64,000 nt of DNA from Methylophilus rhizosphaerae (GTDB lineage Bacteria; Pseudomonadota; Gammaproteobacteria; Burkholderiales; Methylophilaceae). A program made the translations under genes and the position numbers. This document shows positions 9,448 through 17,663 of this stretch, one piece after another; positions within the stretch are counted from its first letter, which is position 1, and each line of letters begins with the position of its first letter. Location of the stretch: NCBI RefSeq assembly GCF_900100975.1, contig NZ_FNFX01000001.1, forward strand, positions 623,820 to 687,819, read 5' to 3'. Under the pieces are notes generated by a model, which worked only from the letters and a program-made list of their open reading frames with translations, was not told the DNA's origin and did no database searches.

Positions 9448-9465
9448 GAGTCACCCGAGTGACTC
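9448..9465. promoter_or_regulatory. Palindrome upstream of the MFS gene, candidate operator
   Basis: GAGTCAC-CCGA-GTGACTC, two 7-bp arms and a 4-nt spacer, lies 58 bp before the MFS start. It could be a repressor operator for the exporter or simply a hairpin. No regulator gene is next to it. Confidence 0.35.
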
Positions 9466-9475
9466 TAATATGAGA

Positions 9476-9511
9476 AAAGAAAATGGCTTGCCAAAGTAAG
9501 TGGCAAGCCAT
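9476..9511 (-). terminator. Intrinsic terminator after the SDR gene
   Basis: On the minus strand an 11-bp stem (ATGGCTTGCCA / TGGCAAGCCAT, loop of 7) is followed by a T-rich tract (TTTCTTTTCTC). It lies 20 bp after the SDR stop codon and separates that gene from the MFS gene. Confidence 0.75.
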
Positions 9512-9531
9512 CGTTCTAACGATATAGCTTT

Positions 9532-10323
9532 CTAAAATGCGCTCTTAATCACACCACCATCAACACGCAAGGCCGCACCAGTCGTCGCGGATGCCAATGG
9601 GCTGGCAATGTAGGCAACCAGATTAGCAACCTCTTCAGTGGTGGCAAATCGTTTGATCAGCGAAGTAGGCCTTACATGCTCAAAGAACTCCTGCTCAAAG
9701 GCCTCCTGTGATTTGTTCTCGGCTTGCGCCAGCGCCTCGACGAAATCACCCACACCACGCGAACGGGTCGGCCCCGGCAAAATACTGTTCACAGTGATCT
9801 GCGTGCCAGCGAGGGCTTCAGCCAAGCCACGGGCAACTGCAATCTGTGCAGATTTCGTCATGCCATAATGAATCATCTCCGGTGGAATCTGTACGCCACT
9901 TTCACTCGAAATAAATACAATACGTCCCCAGTTTTTTTGCTTCATGGCCGGCAGATATAACCGGGCAAGACGCACGCCACTCAGTACATTCACATCAAAA
10001 AAACGTTGCCAGTCGGCATCGGCAATGTCTTCAAAGTCTTTAGGCTCAAAGATACCGAGGTTATTCACCAGCACATCAATGTCCGGATAGCTTGTTACGA
10101 GTTTCTGTGCAACCTCTGCCTGTGTCAGGTCACCAGCAAAGCCTGACACCGTTTTGCCAGTGGTTGTCTGGATGTCTGCGATCGCCTGTTGTACCGATGT
10201 CTCAGAGCGCCCGTTAATGATGACTTGCGCACCCTCCTGCGCCAGCAACCTGGCAATGGCCAGACCAATGCCAGCTGTAGAACCGGATACCAACGCTTTT
10301 TTGCCTGCGAGTTGTAAGTCCAT
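9532..10323 (-). CDS. Short-chain dehydrogenase/reductase
   Basis: A 263-residue classical SDR. It has the cofactor motif SGSTAGIGLAIA near the N-terminus, NNLGIF in the NAG position, the catalytic Ser in FISSESG and the YxxxK pair in IHYGMTKSA. The family reduces or oxidises carbonyl/alcohol substrates with NAD(P); the substrate cannot be read from sequence. It stands alone between the response regulator and the exporter, with its own terminator, and the 121-bp gap upstream can hold its own promoter. Confidence 0.88.
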   Translation of the reverse strand: MDLQLAGKKALVSGSTAGIGLAIARLLAQEGAQVIINGRSETSVQQAIADIQTTTGKTVSGFAGDLTQAEVAQKLVTSYPDIDVLVNNLGIFEPKDFEDIADADWQRFFDVNVLSGVRLARLYLPAMKQKNWGRIVFISSESGVQIPPEMIHYGMTKSAQIAVARGLAEALAGTQITVNSILPGPTRSRGVGDFVEALAQAENKSQEAFEQEFFEHVRPTSLIKRFATTEEVANLVAYIASPLASATTGAALRVDGGVIKSAF

Positions 10324-10444
10324 ACACCTATCCTTTATAAATCAGGTTTAATCTATGGCAGTATCTGCCCATCGTTTACTCAGGCTCAAATATATATCTA
10401 ATTCAAAAAGCCCAACGCTTACAATCATTTGAGCAGGATACCTT

Positions 10445-11377
10445 TTAAAACTTGATTTTTGAAGCGACCAGCGAAGCGGCAGCGGTCCTGGTTTCCACAC
10501 CCAGCTTCTGGAACACATGCTCCAGGTGTTTGTTGATGGTGCGCGGACTGGCACCGAGAATTTCACCGACATCTTTATTGGTTTTACCTTTTATCGTCCA
10601 GTACAGCACTTCAGACTCACGCTTAGTGAGCTGAAACACTTTACCCAATGATTCAATCTGCGCTTCATCTGAATATTCCCGCAGCACAATCACCCATTGC
10701 TCTTCACTGGTATTGGCCACGGTAAGGCTCAAACGCGCGTTGCCCTGATTGACATTGAGGGTTTGCATAGTTTGCCCGCTGGAAAATTGCTGTACGCAGC
10801 TCTCCAGCCATTGGTAAATCATCGGTGGCAAAGTCTGCACTGCGCTGTTTGCTTCTTTGGCGACCCACTCGGCAAAATATTGTTCAAGATATTGCTTGGC
10901 CAGCGGGGTTTGCCATACCAGTCGTTTATTTGCAGGCAGAATTGCAATCGTGGCCTGGCCAAATGCATCCAGGGCCGAAGTAGCCTGATGCATTTTGGTG
11001 GCGTTCTGTACATGGGTCTTGAGGCGTGCCAGCACTTCAGCAGGCCTGACTGGTTTGGTTACATAATCCACGCCACCAGCATCAAATGCCATGGTCACGT
11101 GCTCAACTTCGGTCAGCCCGGTCATGAAAATGACCGGGATATGCTGGATTTCTGCGGCCGCCTTGATGCGCTTGCAGGTCGCAAATCCATCCAGGCCAGG
11201 CATCATGGCATCCATCAGGATCACGTGCGGTTGCATCAGGTGGGCTACCTGTAACGCCATCTCGCCCGAATTGGCGACATAGACCTGATAACCGGACTCA
11301 TCCAGTGCGTCGTGCAGATAGGCCAGGTTTTCCGGCACATCATCCACAATCAACACAGTACGGTTTGGACTGGTCAT
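10445..11377 (-). CDS. LuxR/NarL-type response regulator, partner of the NCS1-fused kinase
   Basis: A 310-residue DNA-binding response regulator. The receiver domain (about 5-125) has acidic pair D12/D13, phospho-acceptor D56 in ILMDAMMPG, T86 and K108 (VTKP). A middle region (about 130-235) has no motif I recognise; it could be a PAS-like sensory insert. The C-terminal LuxR helix-turn-helix (about 245-308) reads LTKRESEVLYWTIKGKTNKD, ILGASPRTINKHLEHVF, KLGVETR. It overlaps the kinase gene by four bases (ATGA), so the two are translated together. A shared TACG-N8-CGTA site upstream of this operon and of the porin/fmd/urt operon is the proposed target. Confidence 0.9.
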   Translation of the reverse strand: MTSPNRTVLIVDDVPENLAYLHDALDESGYQVYVANSGEMALQVAHLMQPHVILMDAMMPGLDGFATCKRIKAAAEIQHIPVIFMTGLTEVEHVTMAFDAGGVDYVTKPVRPAEVLARLKTHVQNATKMHQATSALDAFGQATIAILPANKRLVWQTPLAKQYLEQYFAEWVAKEANSAVQTLPPMIYQWLESCVQQFSSGQTMQTLNVNQGNARLSLTVANTSEEQWVIVLREYSDEAQIESLGKVFQLTKRESEVLYWTIKGKTNKDVGEILGASPRTINKHLEHVFQKLGVETRTAAASLVASKIKF

Positions 11378-14300
11378 TCTGTGTACTCCTCAATCAGGTG
11401 TTGCAGCCTGGCAAAATCAAAGCGTTCCATGGCCTGCTGTAATGCGCTAATGAATGGCTGATGATGCTGCGCATGTTCACGGTCAAGTGTCGCCAGTACT
11501 TCACGCACACCCTTCACATACCCCATGCGCGCGAACTGGGCCAGATTTTCCAGCAAAGTCACCGGAATAGACTCCCTCTCACTCACTGGCACAGTTTTTT
11601 GCCCCAGCGCCAGGGCTGGCCGGGATTCAGGACTATCAGCATAGCGCCAGGTCAGGTTCAACTCGTGGCCTATCCAGTCCAGCACTTCCTCCAGATTCAC
11701 CGGTTTGACAAAAAAGTCATGTGCCGGAATCCGGGCCTGATTATCCAGACTGCGGTCATAAGCGTTGGCCGAGATAATCGCAATCGGCAGTTGGGCATGA
11801 TGCACCTGGCGGATGACATAAGCAGCCTCCCAACCATCCATGACCGGCATGGCCAGGTCCATCAATATCGCATCAGCATGCACCAACTGGTACTGATTGA
11901 CGCACGCTTGGCCATTACCAGCTTCATGCACGATAAAGCCTAGCGGCTGCAAGATATTGCGCAATAATTCGCGGTCCACCTCTTCATTATCCACCACCAG
12001 AATTGTCCGTACCTGTCCTTCATAACCAATGCGCTGGCGCACGGCTTTTTTCGATAGATGCGCGGTTTCGCGAATCTGCGGTAAAAACAGGCGGATCTCA
12101 AACCGCGTACCTTGCCCCAGCACACTATCAAACTGCATTTCACCCCCCATGAGTTGCGTTAGCAGCTTACTGATGGTCAGGCCTAAACCAGTGCCGCCAA
12201 TACCGACGACATCTGCCGCACTACCACGCTCAAACGGCTCAAAGATTTTCTCCACCTCGTTGGGCGCAATACCGGGGCCGGTATCTTCAATATCAATCTG
12301 GGCAATCTCGCGCGCATAACTCACCCGGAAGGTCACGCTGCCTTTAGTGGTAAATTTGACTGCATTGCCCAAGATATTGACCAGAATCTGCATCAACCGC
12401 TTATGGTCGGCGCGCACATATTCAGGCAGGTTGCCGGACTGCTCAAAATAAAACGCCAGCCCTTTATTTTGCGCCTGGATTTCAAACATGCTCACCATCT
12501 GGCTGATAAACTCAGGGAAATGCAGCGGTTTGACGTCAAACGTCATTTTGCCGCTTTCGATACGCGCAATATCCAGTGTGCTCTCAATCAGCGACAGCAA
12601 ATGCTCACCACCCCGGCTGATGGTTCTGATCGCCTGTTTACGATGTTCGGGGATGCTGTCGTCATTGGTCAGCAATTGTGCATAACCCAGGATACTGTTA
12701 AGCGGCGTGCGCAACTCGTGGCTAATACCGGTAATGTAGCGGCTCTTGGCCCAGTTGGCCTCTTCAGCCAATTGACGCGCTTTTTGCAGCTGGATATCCG
12801 TTTTCTTGTGTGATTCGATCTCCTCCAGCAGCAATCCGGTTTGCCGGTTGGACTCTTCCTGGGCCACACGGCGGCTGGACGAAGTCAGCACCAGCCACCA
12901 GGCCACGATGCCGCCCAAAAACAGCAAGGCCACAAACACTTTCAAATAGCCAGAGCGGAAGTGCCGCATCAACTCCGGATATTCCCGGCCTATGGTCAGC
13001 GCATCATGCAGGTAAATCAGCCCGATGGTTGCGCCAAACAGGATCATGGCAATCACCATCAGTAACAAAAAGTGCGCTACCCCCCCATTGAGATGTGGCC
13101 ACAAACGTTGCGGCAGAAACTTTTTATTAAGCGCCTCCCACTGTGCACTGAGTCTGGCCTGCGGTTTACAGGCATCATGGCAACGCGCATCCAGGCAACA
13201 GCACAGAGAGCAGATTGCACCGCCATAGGCCGGGCAATGCGCCATATCATTGACCTCATACTCCCGCTCGCAGATCACGCATTGCCTGGTGGCCGAAGGT
13301 TGCAAATCCATTGGCCGCTGCCGCGCCAGATAATACTTTCCCTTCGTCAGCCAGGCAATCAATGGTGACAATAGCAGCGCGGTAAACAATGAAATAAAGG
13401 TAGAGAATGACTGAGCCAGTACTCCCATCACGCCGGTATATGCTGCAACCGACACCGCCGAGGCAATAAACATGGCACCTACACCTACCGGATTGATGTC
13501 ATACAAATAAGCACGACGGAACTCAATGCCTTTGGGACTTAAACCCAGCGGCTTATTAATCATCAGATCGGCCACCACAGCAGCGATCCAGGCGATGGCG
13601 ATATTGGCATATAGACCCAGTATTTCTTCCAGCGCCTGAAACACATTAAGCTCCATCAGCACAATGGCAATCATCACGTTGAACGCCACCCAGACAATCC
13701 GTCCGGGATGGCTATGGGTCAGGCGTGCAAAGAAATTGGACCACGCCAGTGAACCGGCATAGGCGTTGGTCATATTGACCTTGATCTGTGACACGCAGAC
13801 AAACAGCGCGGTCACCGCCAATGCCACCTGGTGATTGCTGAATACGTGTTCAAAGCCTATCCAGTACATATGGGTCGGGTTGACCGCCGAACTCAGCGGC
13901 ATATCGCGGTTAAATACCAGGTAAGCCAGCAAAGCGCCGGCCAGCATTTTCAGCATGCCCAGGATCACCCAGCCCGGCCCGGCCAGCAATACACCCAGAT
14001 TCCAGCGCCAGTAGTTCCCCTTGTTGCGTACCGGCATAAAGCGCAAAAAGTCGACCTGCTCGCCTATCTGTGGAATCAGTGCCACGCCGACAGCAGTCGC
14101 CGCGCCAAACATCAGCCAGTTGAAATGGCCGCCATTGACAGACATACCGGCAAATGTGCTCAACCGGCTTAGCACTCCGGGATCAGCATGCAAGATGGCA
14201 ACAAACGGCAGGAACATCAACGCGATCCAGATCGGCTGCGTGATCATCTGGATACGGCTGATCAGCGTCACGCCATGCGTTACCAGTGGAATCACGATCA

Positions 14301-14811
14301 AGGCGCTGACAAGATAGCCCAAGTACAGTGGCAAATGGAAATACAACTCCAGCGCGTAGCCCATGATCGCCGCTTCCAGCGAAAACAGGATGAACGTGAA
14401 CGAGGCATACACAAACGAAGAAATGGTCGAACCGATATAGCCAAAACCGGCACCGCGGGTCAGCAAATCCATATCCAGCCCATACTTGGCGGCGTAATAG
14501 CTGATAGGCAAACCCGTCAGGAAGATGATCAGGCCCACTGCCAGGATTGCCCATAGTGCATTCGGGAAACCGTAGCTCATGGTAATTGAGCCGCCAATCG
14601 CCTCCAGAACCAGGAATGAAATCGCGCCGAGTGCGGTATTGGAGACGCGTAAAATCGACCATTTACGGAAAGCGCGTGGCGTGTAGCGCAGCGCATAATC
14701 CTCAATGGTTTCGTTCGCCACCCAGTTGTTATAGTCGCGGCGGATTTTGACGATACGTTGTATCGGTTCGGCAGTGATTTCGCTGGATAATCCGGGAGAC
14801 GGCGTAGACAA
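11374..14811 (-). CDS. NCS1 transporter fused to a hybrid histidine kinase with Cys-rich insert
   Basis: An 1145-residue sensor. Residues about 40-490 form a 12-helix NCS1 (nucleobase/allantoin/hydantoin:cation symporter) module. Residues 511-548 carry nine cysteines (C511, C514, C526, C534, C537-C539, C544, C548), probably a metal site. Two more helices (about 580-600, 625-643) and a coiled coil lead to the HisKA domain with H698 (GISHELRTP), an HATPase domain (N816, DTGPGIAP, GGTGLGLT) and a receiver (D941, D985, K1036). A helical tail (about 1080-1145) resembles an Hpt bundle but shows no clear Hpt histidine motif. The start is TTG with AAAGGG seven bases before it. The layout parallels CbrA, which fuses an SSS transporter to a kinase. 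Position next to urease/urea genes suggests sensing of urea, an amide or a purine breakdown product; the ligand is not known. Confidence 0.9.
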   Translation of the reverse strand: MSTPSPGLSSEITAEPIQRIVKIRRDYNNWVANETIEDYALRYTPRAFRKWSILRVSNTALGAISFLVLEAIGGSITMSYGFPNALWAILAVGLIIFLTGLPISYYAAKYGLDMDLLTRGAGFGYIGSTISSFVYASFTFILFSLEAAIMGYALELYFHLPLYLGYLVSALIVIPLVTHGVTLISRIQMITQPIWIALMFLPFVAILHADPGVLSRLSTFAGMSVNGGHFNWLMFGAATAVGVALIPQIGEQVDFLRFMPVRNKGNYWRWNLGVLLAGPGWVILGMLKMLAGALLAYLVFNRDMPLSSAVNPTHMYWIGFEHVFSNHQVALAVTALFVCVSQIKVNMTNAYAGSLAWSNFFARLTHSHPGRIVWVAFNVMIAIVLMELNVFQALEEILGLYANIAIAWIAAVVADLMINKPLGLSPKGIEFRRAYLYDINPVGVGAMFIASAVSVAAYTGVMGVLAQSFSTFISLFTALLLSPLIAWLTKGKYYLARQRPMDLQPSATRQCVICEREYEVNDMAHCPAYGGAICSLCCCLDARCHDACKPQARLSAQWEALNKKFLPQRLWPHLNGGVAHFLLLMVIAMILFGATIGLIYLHDALTIGREYPELMRHFRSGYLKVFVALLFLGGIVAWWLVLTSSSRRVAQEESNRQTGLLLEEIESHKKTDIQLQKARQLAEEANWAKSRYITGISHELRTPLNSILGYAQLLTNDDSIPEHRKQAIRTISRGGEHLLSLIESTLDIARIESGKMTFDVKPLHFPEFISQMVSMFEIQAQNKGLAFYFEQSGNLPEYVRADHKRLMQILVNILGNAVKFTTKGSVTFRVSYAREIAQIDIEDTGPGIAPNEVEKIFEPFERGSAADVVGIGGTGLGLTISKLLTQLMGGEMQFDSVLGQGTRFEIRLFLPQIRETAHLSKKAVRQRIGYEGQVRTILVVDNEEVDRELLRNILQPLGFIVHEAGNGQACVNQYQLVHADAILMDLAMPVMDGWEAAYVIRQVHHAQLPIAIISANAYDRSLDNQARIPAHDFFVKPVNLEEVLDWIGHELNLTWRYADSPESRPALALGQKTVPVSERESIPVTLLENLAQFARMGYVKGVREVLATLDREHAQHHQPFISALQQAMERFDFARLQHLIEEYTE

Positions 14812-14893
14812 TCAATAACCCTTTAATGATGACAGGCTTTAATAACAAGCCAGCGGCAATGCAGCTGCAGGCCAATAAACTTTCCCCAAGCGT

Positions 14894-14938
14894 ATATTAC
14901 AGCCTGCATACAAATCAATCATTACGTTAATTGACGTA
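14894..14938 (-). promoter_or_regulatory. Proposed activator-dependent promoter of the kinase/regulator operon
   Basis: The 16-bp near-palindrome TACGTCAATTAACGTA (minus strand, 14938-14923) is followed after exactly 23 nt by TAATAT (14899-14894), a good -10 hexamer, with no good -35. The motif would be centred near -43, as for activators overlapping the -35 box. The same arrangement is found upstream of the porin gene (29260-29304). The long leader (about 75 nt) ends at the TTG start at 14811. Confidence 0.6.
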
Positions 14939-14973
14939 GCAGTGAAAGACAAGAAACATGACAGGCCTTTACA

Positions 14974-15003
14974 TTAAAAAAGCGGACCAGGTTGATCCGC
15001 TTT
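14974..15003 (-). terminator. Intrinsic terminator of the urease/nickel permease operon
   Basis: On the minus strand AAAGCGGA and TCCGCTTT pair around a 9-nt loop and are followed by a T-run (TCCGCTTTTTTAATG). It lies 27 bp after the HupE stop codon, so the long nitrogen operon probably ends here and the kinase operon has its own promoter. Confidence 0.75.
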
Positions 15004-15029
15004 CCACCCATGCAAGTATTGAAGTTGGG

Positions 15030-15593
15030 TCAGGCCAACAACCAGTAAGCCCCCAGGCCCATCATCATGCCACCCAGCAATTGCGTGGTGGCTTTCAGCC
15101 ACGGCTGTTGCTGGCGACCCAGCATCCAGCCCAGGCCATGCAAAGTACCGGTTGCCAGCACCATCCCGACCAGAGAACTCCAGCTTTGACCTAGCTCAAC
15201 ACCGTGCACATAACCATGCACAGCGGCAACCAACCCCACCAGGCTAAACTGTGCCCATTTGGATAACTCCACCTTGGCGAGCAGCAAGCCACCCATCACC
15301 AGCACACTGGCTGCCACCAGCACCTCGGCCAATGACATCGGCAACCAAACCATGGCAAGTACCGCAAACGCCGCCATCACAGCCACGAACAGCACCGGCA
15401 ATTGCCAGCCTTGCTGTGCAGGTCTGCGGGCTGCCCAGATCCCCAGTGACAACATCACCAGCATGTGATCCCAGCCGGTCATGGGATGCAGAAATCCGCT
15501 CGCAAACCCAGTTTGCAGATCGTGGCCGGGATGTGCGTATGCAGCCCCTGACAGCAAGCTAGCCGCCAACCCTAAAAAAATGCTTTTTTTCAT
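15030..15593 (-). CDS. HupE/UreJ-family nickel permease
   Basis: A 187-residue membrane protein of the HupE/UreJ family, which imports Ni2+ for hydrogenase or urease. A signal-like first helix ends at AYAHPGHD, and the N-terminal HPGH plus HPMTGWDHMLVM motifs are the conserved metal-binding elements; HGYVHG follows later. About six transmembrane segments are present. GGAG lies 9 bases before the ATG. It follows ureG in the same direction, so it is taken as the urease nickel supplier (UreJ role) rather than a hydrogenase protein. Confidence 0.88.
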   Translation of the reverse strand: MKKSIFLGLAASLLSGAAYAHPGHDLQTGFASGFLHPMTGWDHMLVMLSLGIWAARRPAQQGWQLPVLFVAVMAAFAVLAMVWLPMSLAEVLVAASVLVMGGLLLAKVELSKWAQFSLVGLVAAVHGYVHGVELGQSWSSLVGMVLATGTLHGLGWMLGRQQQPWLKATTQLLGGMMMGLGAYWLLA

Positions 15594-15688
15594 AAAATTT
15601 TCTCCGTTTTATCGTCGCATGATTGAAGGCCTAAACCACGCTTTTTTGTATTGCCATGCAATTAATATTCCCTATTCACCTAACCTGG

Positions 15689-15708
15689 ATACCGGCCTGC
15701 GCCGGTAT
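15689..15708. repeat. Short hairpin repeat with ACCGG/CCGGT arms
   Basis: ATACCGGC-CTGC-GCCGGTAT, an 8-bp stem with a 4-nt loop, in the ureG-hupE gap. It resembles the GC-rich 'CCGGcctgcGCCGG' intergenic hairpins often scattered in betaproteobacteria; its copy number in this genome cannot be judged from one window. Confidence 0.5.
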
Positions 15709-15727
15709 GACGATGGCAGAATAAATG

Positions 15728-15832
15728 AGCGCGCAGGATAAAGTGCAAGGCGCCCAGCACACAGAAACCGCAATGTACTCAAAGTACATGAGGATTGCGC
15801 GTACCGCGCAACGCCGCAATTTGCCCGCGCAG
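15728..15832. repeat. Interspersed palindromic element, copy A (ureG-hupE gap)
   Basis: An imperfect inverted repeat of about 105 bp. It has GC-rich outer arms, a GCAAGGCGC block on the left, a CGCAACGCCGC block on the right and a central hairpin ATGTACT-CAA-AGTACAT. It shares the order of blocks (GCAAGGCGC, GTAC..GTAC, GCAAC.CCGC) with a second element at 19758-19859, so both are probably members of one family of small mobile or regulatory repeats. No ORF is present. Confidence 0.6.
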
Positions 15833-15837
15833 CCACT

Positions 15838-16491
15838 TCACAACATCAAGCCTTGTTTTTCGATAAAGCTGACTATATCCTCTAGCCCTTTATTCGTCTT
15901 CAGGTTAGTGAACACAAAAGGCCGTTGCCCGCGCATACGTTTGGCATCCTGGTCCATCACTTCCAGCGACGCACCTACCATAGGCGCAAGGTCTATCTTG
16001 TTAATCACCAGCAGGTCGGACTTGGTGATACCAGGGCCACCTTTACGCGGGATCTTCTCGCCCGCAGCTACATCAATGACATAGATGGTCAAATCGGATA
16101 ACTCAGGGCTAAAAGTCGCGGCCAGGTTATCGCCACCACTTTCGACAAATACGATATCCAGGGTCTGGAAGCGTTTGCTCAACTGGTCAACCGCTTCCAG
16201 GTTCATCGATGCATCTTCACGGATCGCGGTATGCGGGCAGCCACCGGTTTCCACACCGATAATGCGCTCTGGCGACAACGCTTCATTACGGGTTAAAAAC
16301 TCGGCATCTTCCTTGGTATAAATATCATTAGTAACGACGGCAATGTTGTAAACCTCGCGCAAACGCTGACATAAGGCCAGCGTCAATGCAGTTTTTCCGG
16401 AACCGACCGGGCCGCCGATGCCGACACGCAAAGGCTCTTTGTAGTTGGTGACTACTGGTGTGGGTGTCTCAAATTGGGTATGTATTTTCAT
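15838..16491 (-). CDS. ureG: Urease accessory GTPase UreG
   Basis: UreG, 217 residues, is the GTPase that energises nickel insertion into urease. The start at 16491 (MKIHTQFE) overlaps the ureF stop by four bases (ATGA); upstream in-frame codons would lie inside ureF. Visible motifs are the P-loop [14 protein letters not shown], the nickel-binding CPH in [11 protein letters not shown], and NKIDLAP. Confidence 0.96.
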   Translation of the reverse strand: MKIHTQFETPTPVVTNYKEPLRVGIGGPVGSGKTALTLALCQRLREVYNIAVVTNDIYTKEDAEFLTRNEALSPERIIGVETGGCPHTAIREDASMNLEAVDQLSKRFQTLDIVFVESGGDNLAATFSPELSDLTIYVIDVAAGEKIPRKGGPGITKSDLLVINKIDLAPMVGASLEVMDQDAKRMRGQRPFVFTNLKTNKGLEDIVSFIEKQGLML

Positions 16492-17171
16492 GATCTGAAT
16501 AATCTGCTGTATTGAGTTTCGTGTTGGCACCCGGCAATGCTGAGTAAAGGGTTAAAGTTGCTCATCGCATCATCCGGCAACTGCATGGCGGTTTCTATCA
16601 CTTGCGGCAAACACTCACCTAAAGTGAGCAAGATAGTCTGTCCGGCCACCTGCCCGAGCGGCACTGCTTTCATGGCAGCGCTGGCCTGGTTCTCCAGCCA
16701 GCCCCAGGCATAGCCATGTAGCATCTGCTCAGGCGCAATTTGCCAGTGATGGGCAATCGCAGCATACACAGTCGGGAAAGCAGGCGACACCAGCGTATTC
16801 AGTTGCGCAACCAGCTCAGGCGGAATCTCTTTTAATTCGCTAAGCAGCCGGCGCAGGGAATACCCCATTTGCCTTGTTTCAGCCCAGCCCTCGGCGGTAT
16901 CGCGACCGGCCTGGTAAAAGCTGTCCCATTCAGTCACAAGTGCCAGGTCACCGGCCTGCCAGGCCTGGTAAAGCCGATATAACACTGGCAACTCAAAGCG
17001 CGCATGGTAAACCTGCAAGCTGTCGCTTATCCAGGCTTGCGCCGAGGCCACATCCTTTACTTCGCCGGACTCGATTGCCCATTCCAGGCCTTGCGAATAG
17101 CAATACGCGCCTACCGGCAACAGTGGGCTTGCTAGCTGCAATAACCGGCTCAGCGCGAGTGCGTTAGCCAT
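16488..17171 (-). CDS. ureF: Urease accessory protein UreF
   Basis: UreF, 227 residues, forms the UreDFG activation complex with urease apoprotein. The start at 17171 ([19 protein letters not shown]) matches family N-termini and overlaps the ureE stop by 8 bp; a longer frame reading back through ureE is rejected. Family motifs are [16 protein letters not shown] and the C-terminal [20 protein letters not shown]. Confidence 0.95.
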   Translation of the reverse strand: MANALALSRLLQLASPLLPVGAYCYSQGLEWAIESGEVKDVASAQAWISDSLQVYHARFELPVLYRLYQAWQAGDLALVTEWDSFYQAGRDTAEGWAETRQMGYSLRRLLSELKEIPPELVAQLNTLVSPAFPTVYAAIAHHWQIAPEQMLHGYAWGWLENQASAAMKAVPLGQVAGQTILLTLGECLPQVIETAMQLPDDAMSNFNPLLSIAGCQHETQYSRLFRS

Positions 17172-17661
17172 GTGCGCGGCCACGGCCTTTTGGGCGCAAG
17201 GATTGCAGGTCATCATCGTCATGACCATGACGGTGACCGCCACCGTAAGCGCCGGCTTCCGGCTCAAATGGCGCGTCGACTTCACTCACTTGCATGCCCA
17301 AACCTAAAAGCATATCCCTGAGTACATAATCCTGCTCCAGCCTTAACCAGCCATCGCCTATCTGTAACGGTACATGCCGGTTGCCCAGGTGGTAAGCCGC
17401 ACACATCAGGTCACGCGGTGTTGGCGCAATCACGTTATACACCGGCTCTTGCGCCGCCACAATTTGCACCACCAGGCTGCCATCTTCCGACTTCAATAAA
17501 TCGCCACCACGAAGAATGGTTCCTCGTGTCACAAACAGTCCGGCCTCTTTGCCTGAAGCCAGCGTCACGCGCAACCTGCTCTTCTGCCTTAAATCAAAAG
17601 GCAATTCCAGAGTGTCATCAATATGGCCGCTGACAGTGATACGTTCGGTTAAATGAATCAT
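17164..17661 (-). CDS. ureE: Urease accessory nickel metallochaperone UreE
   Basis: UreE, 165 residues, delivers Ni2+ to the UreG/urease complex. The start at 17661 (MIHLTERI) is two bases after the ureC stop. The N-terminal peptide-binding domain is followed by the metal-binding domain ([15 protein letters not shown]), and the tail has a short nickel-binding stretch, HRHGHDDDD, near residue 150. Confidence 0.95.
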   Translation of the reverse strand: MIHLTERITVSGHIDDTLELPFDLRQKSRLRVTLASGKEAGLFVTRGTILRGGDLLKSEDGSLVVQIVAAQEPVYNVIAPTPRDLMCAAYHLGNRHVPLQIGDGWLRLEQDYVLRDMLLGLGMQVSEVDAPFEPEAGAYGGGHRHGHDDDDLQSLRPKGRGRAHG

Positions 17662-17663
17662 GA

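Noticed and set aside
15030-15593. HupE as part of a hydrogenase system
   Set aside because: No hydrogenase gene is present and it follows ureG, so a urease nickel role fits better.
17172-17285. N-terminally extended UreF reading back into ureE
   Set aside because: The added part lies in another frame of ureE and is not family-like; the start at 17171 matches UreF proteins.
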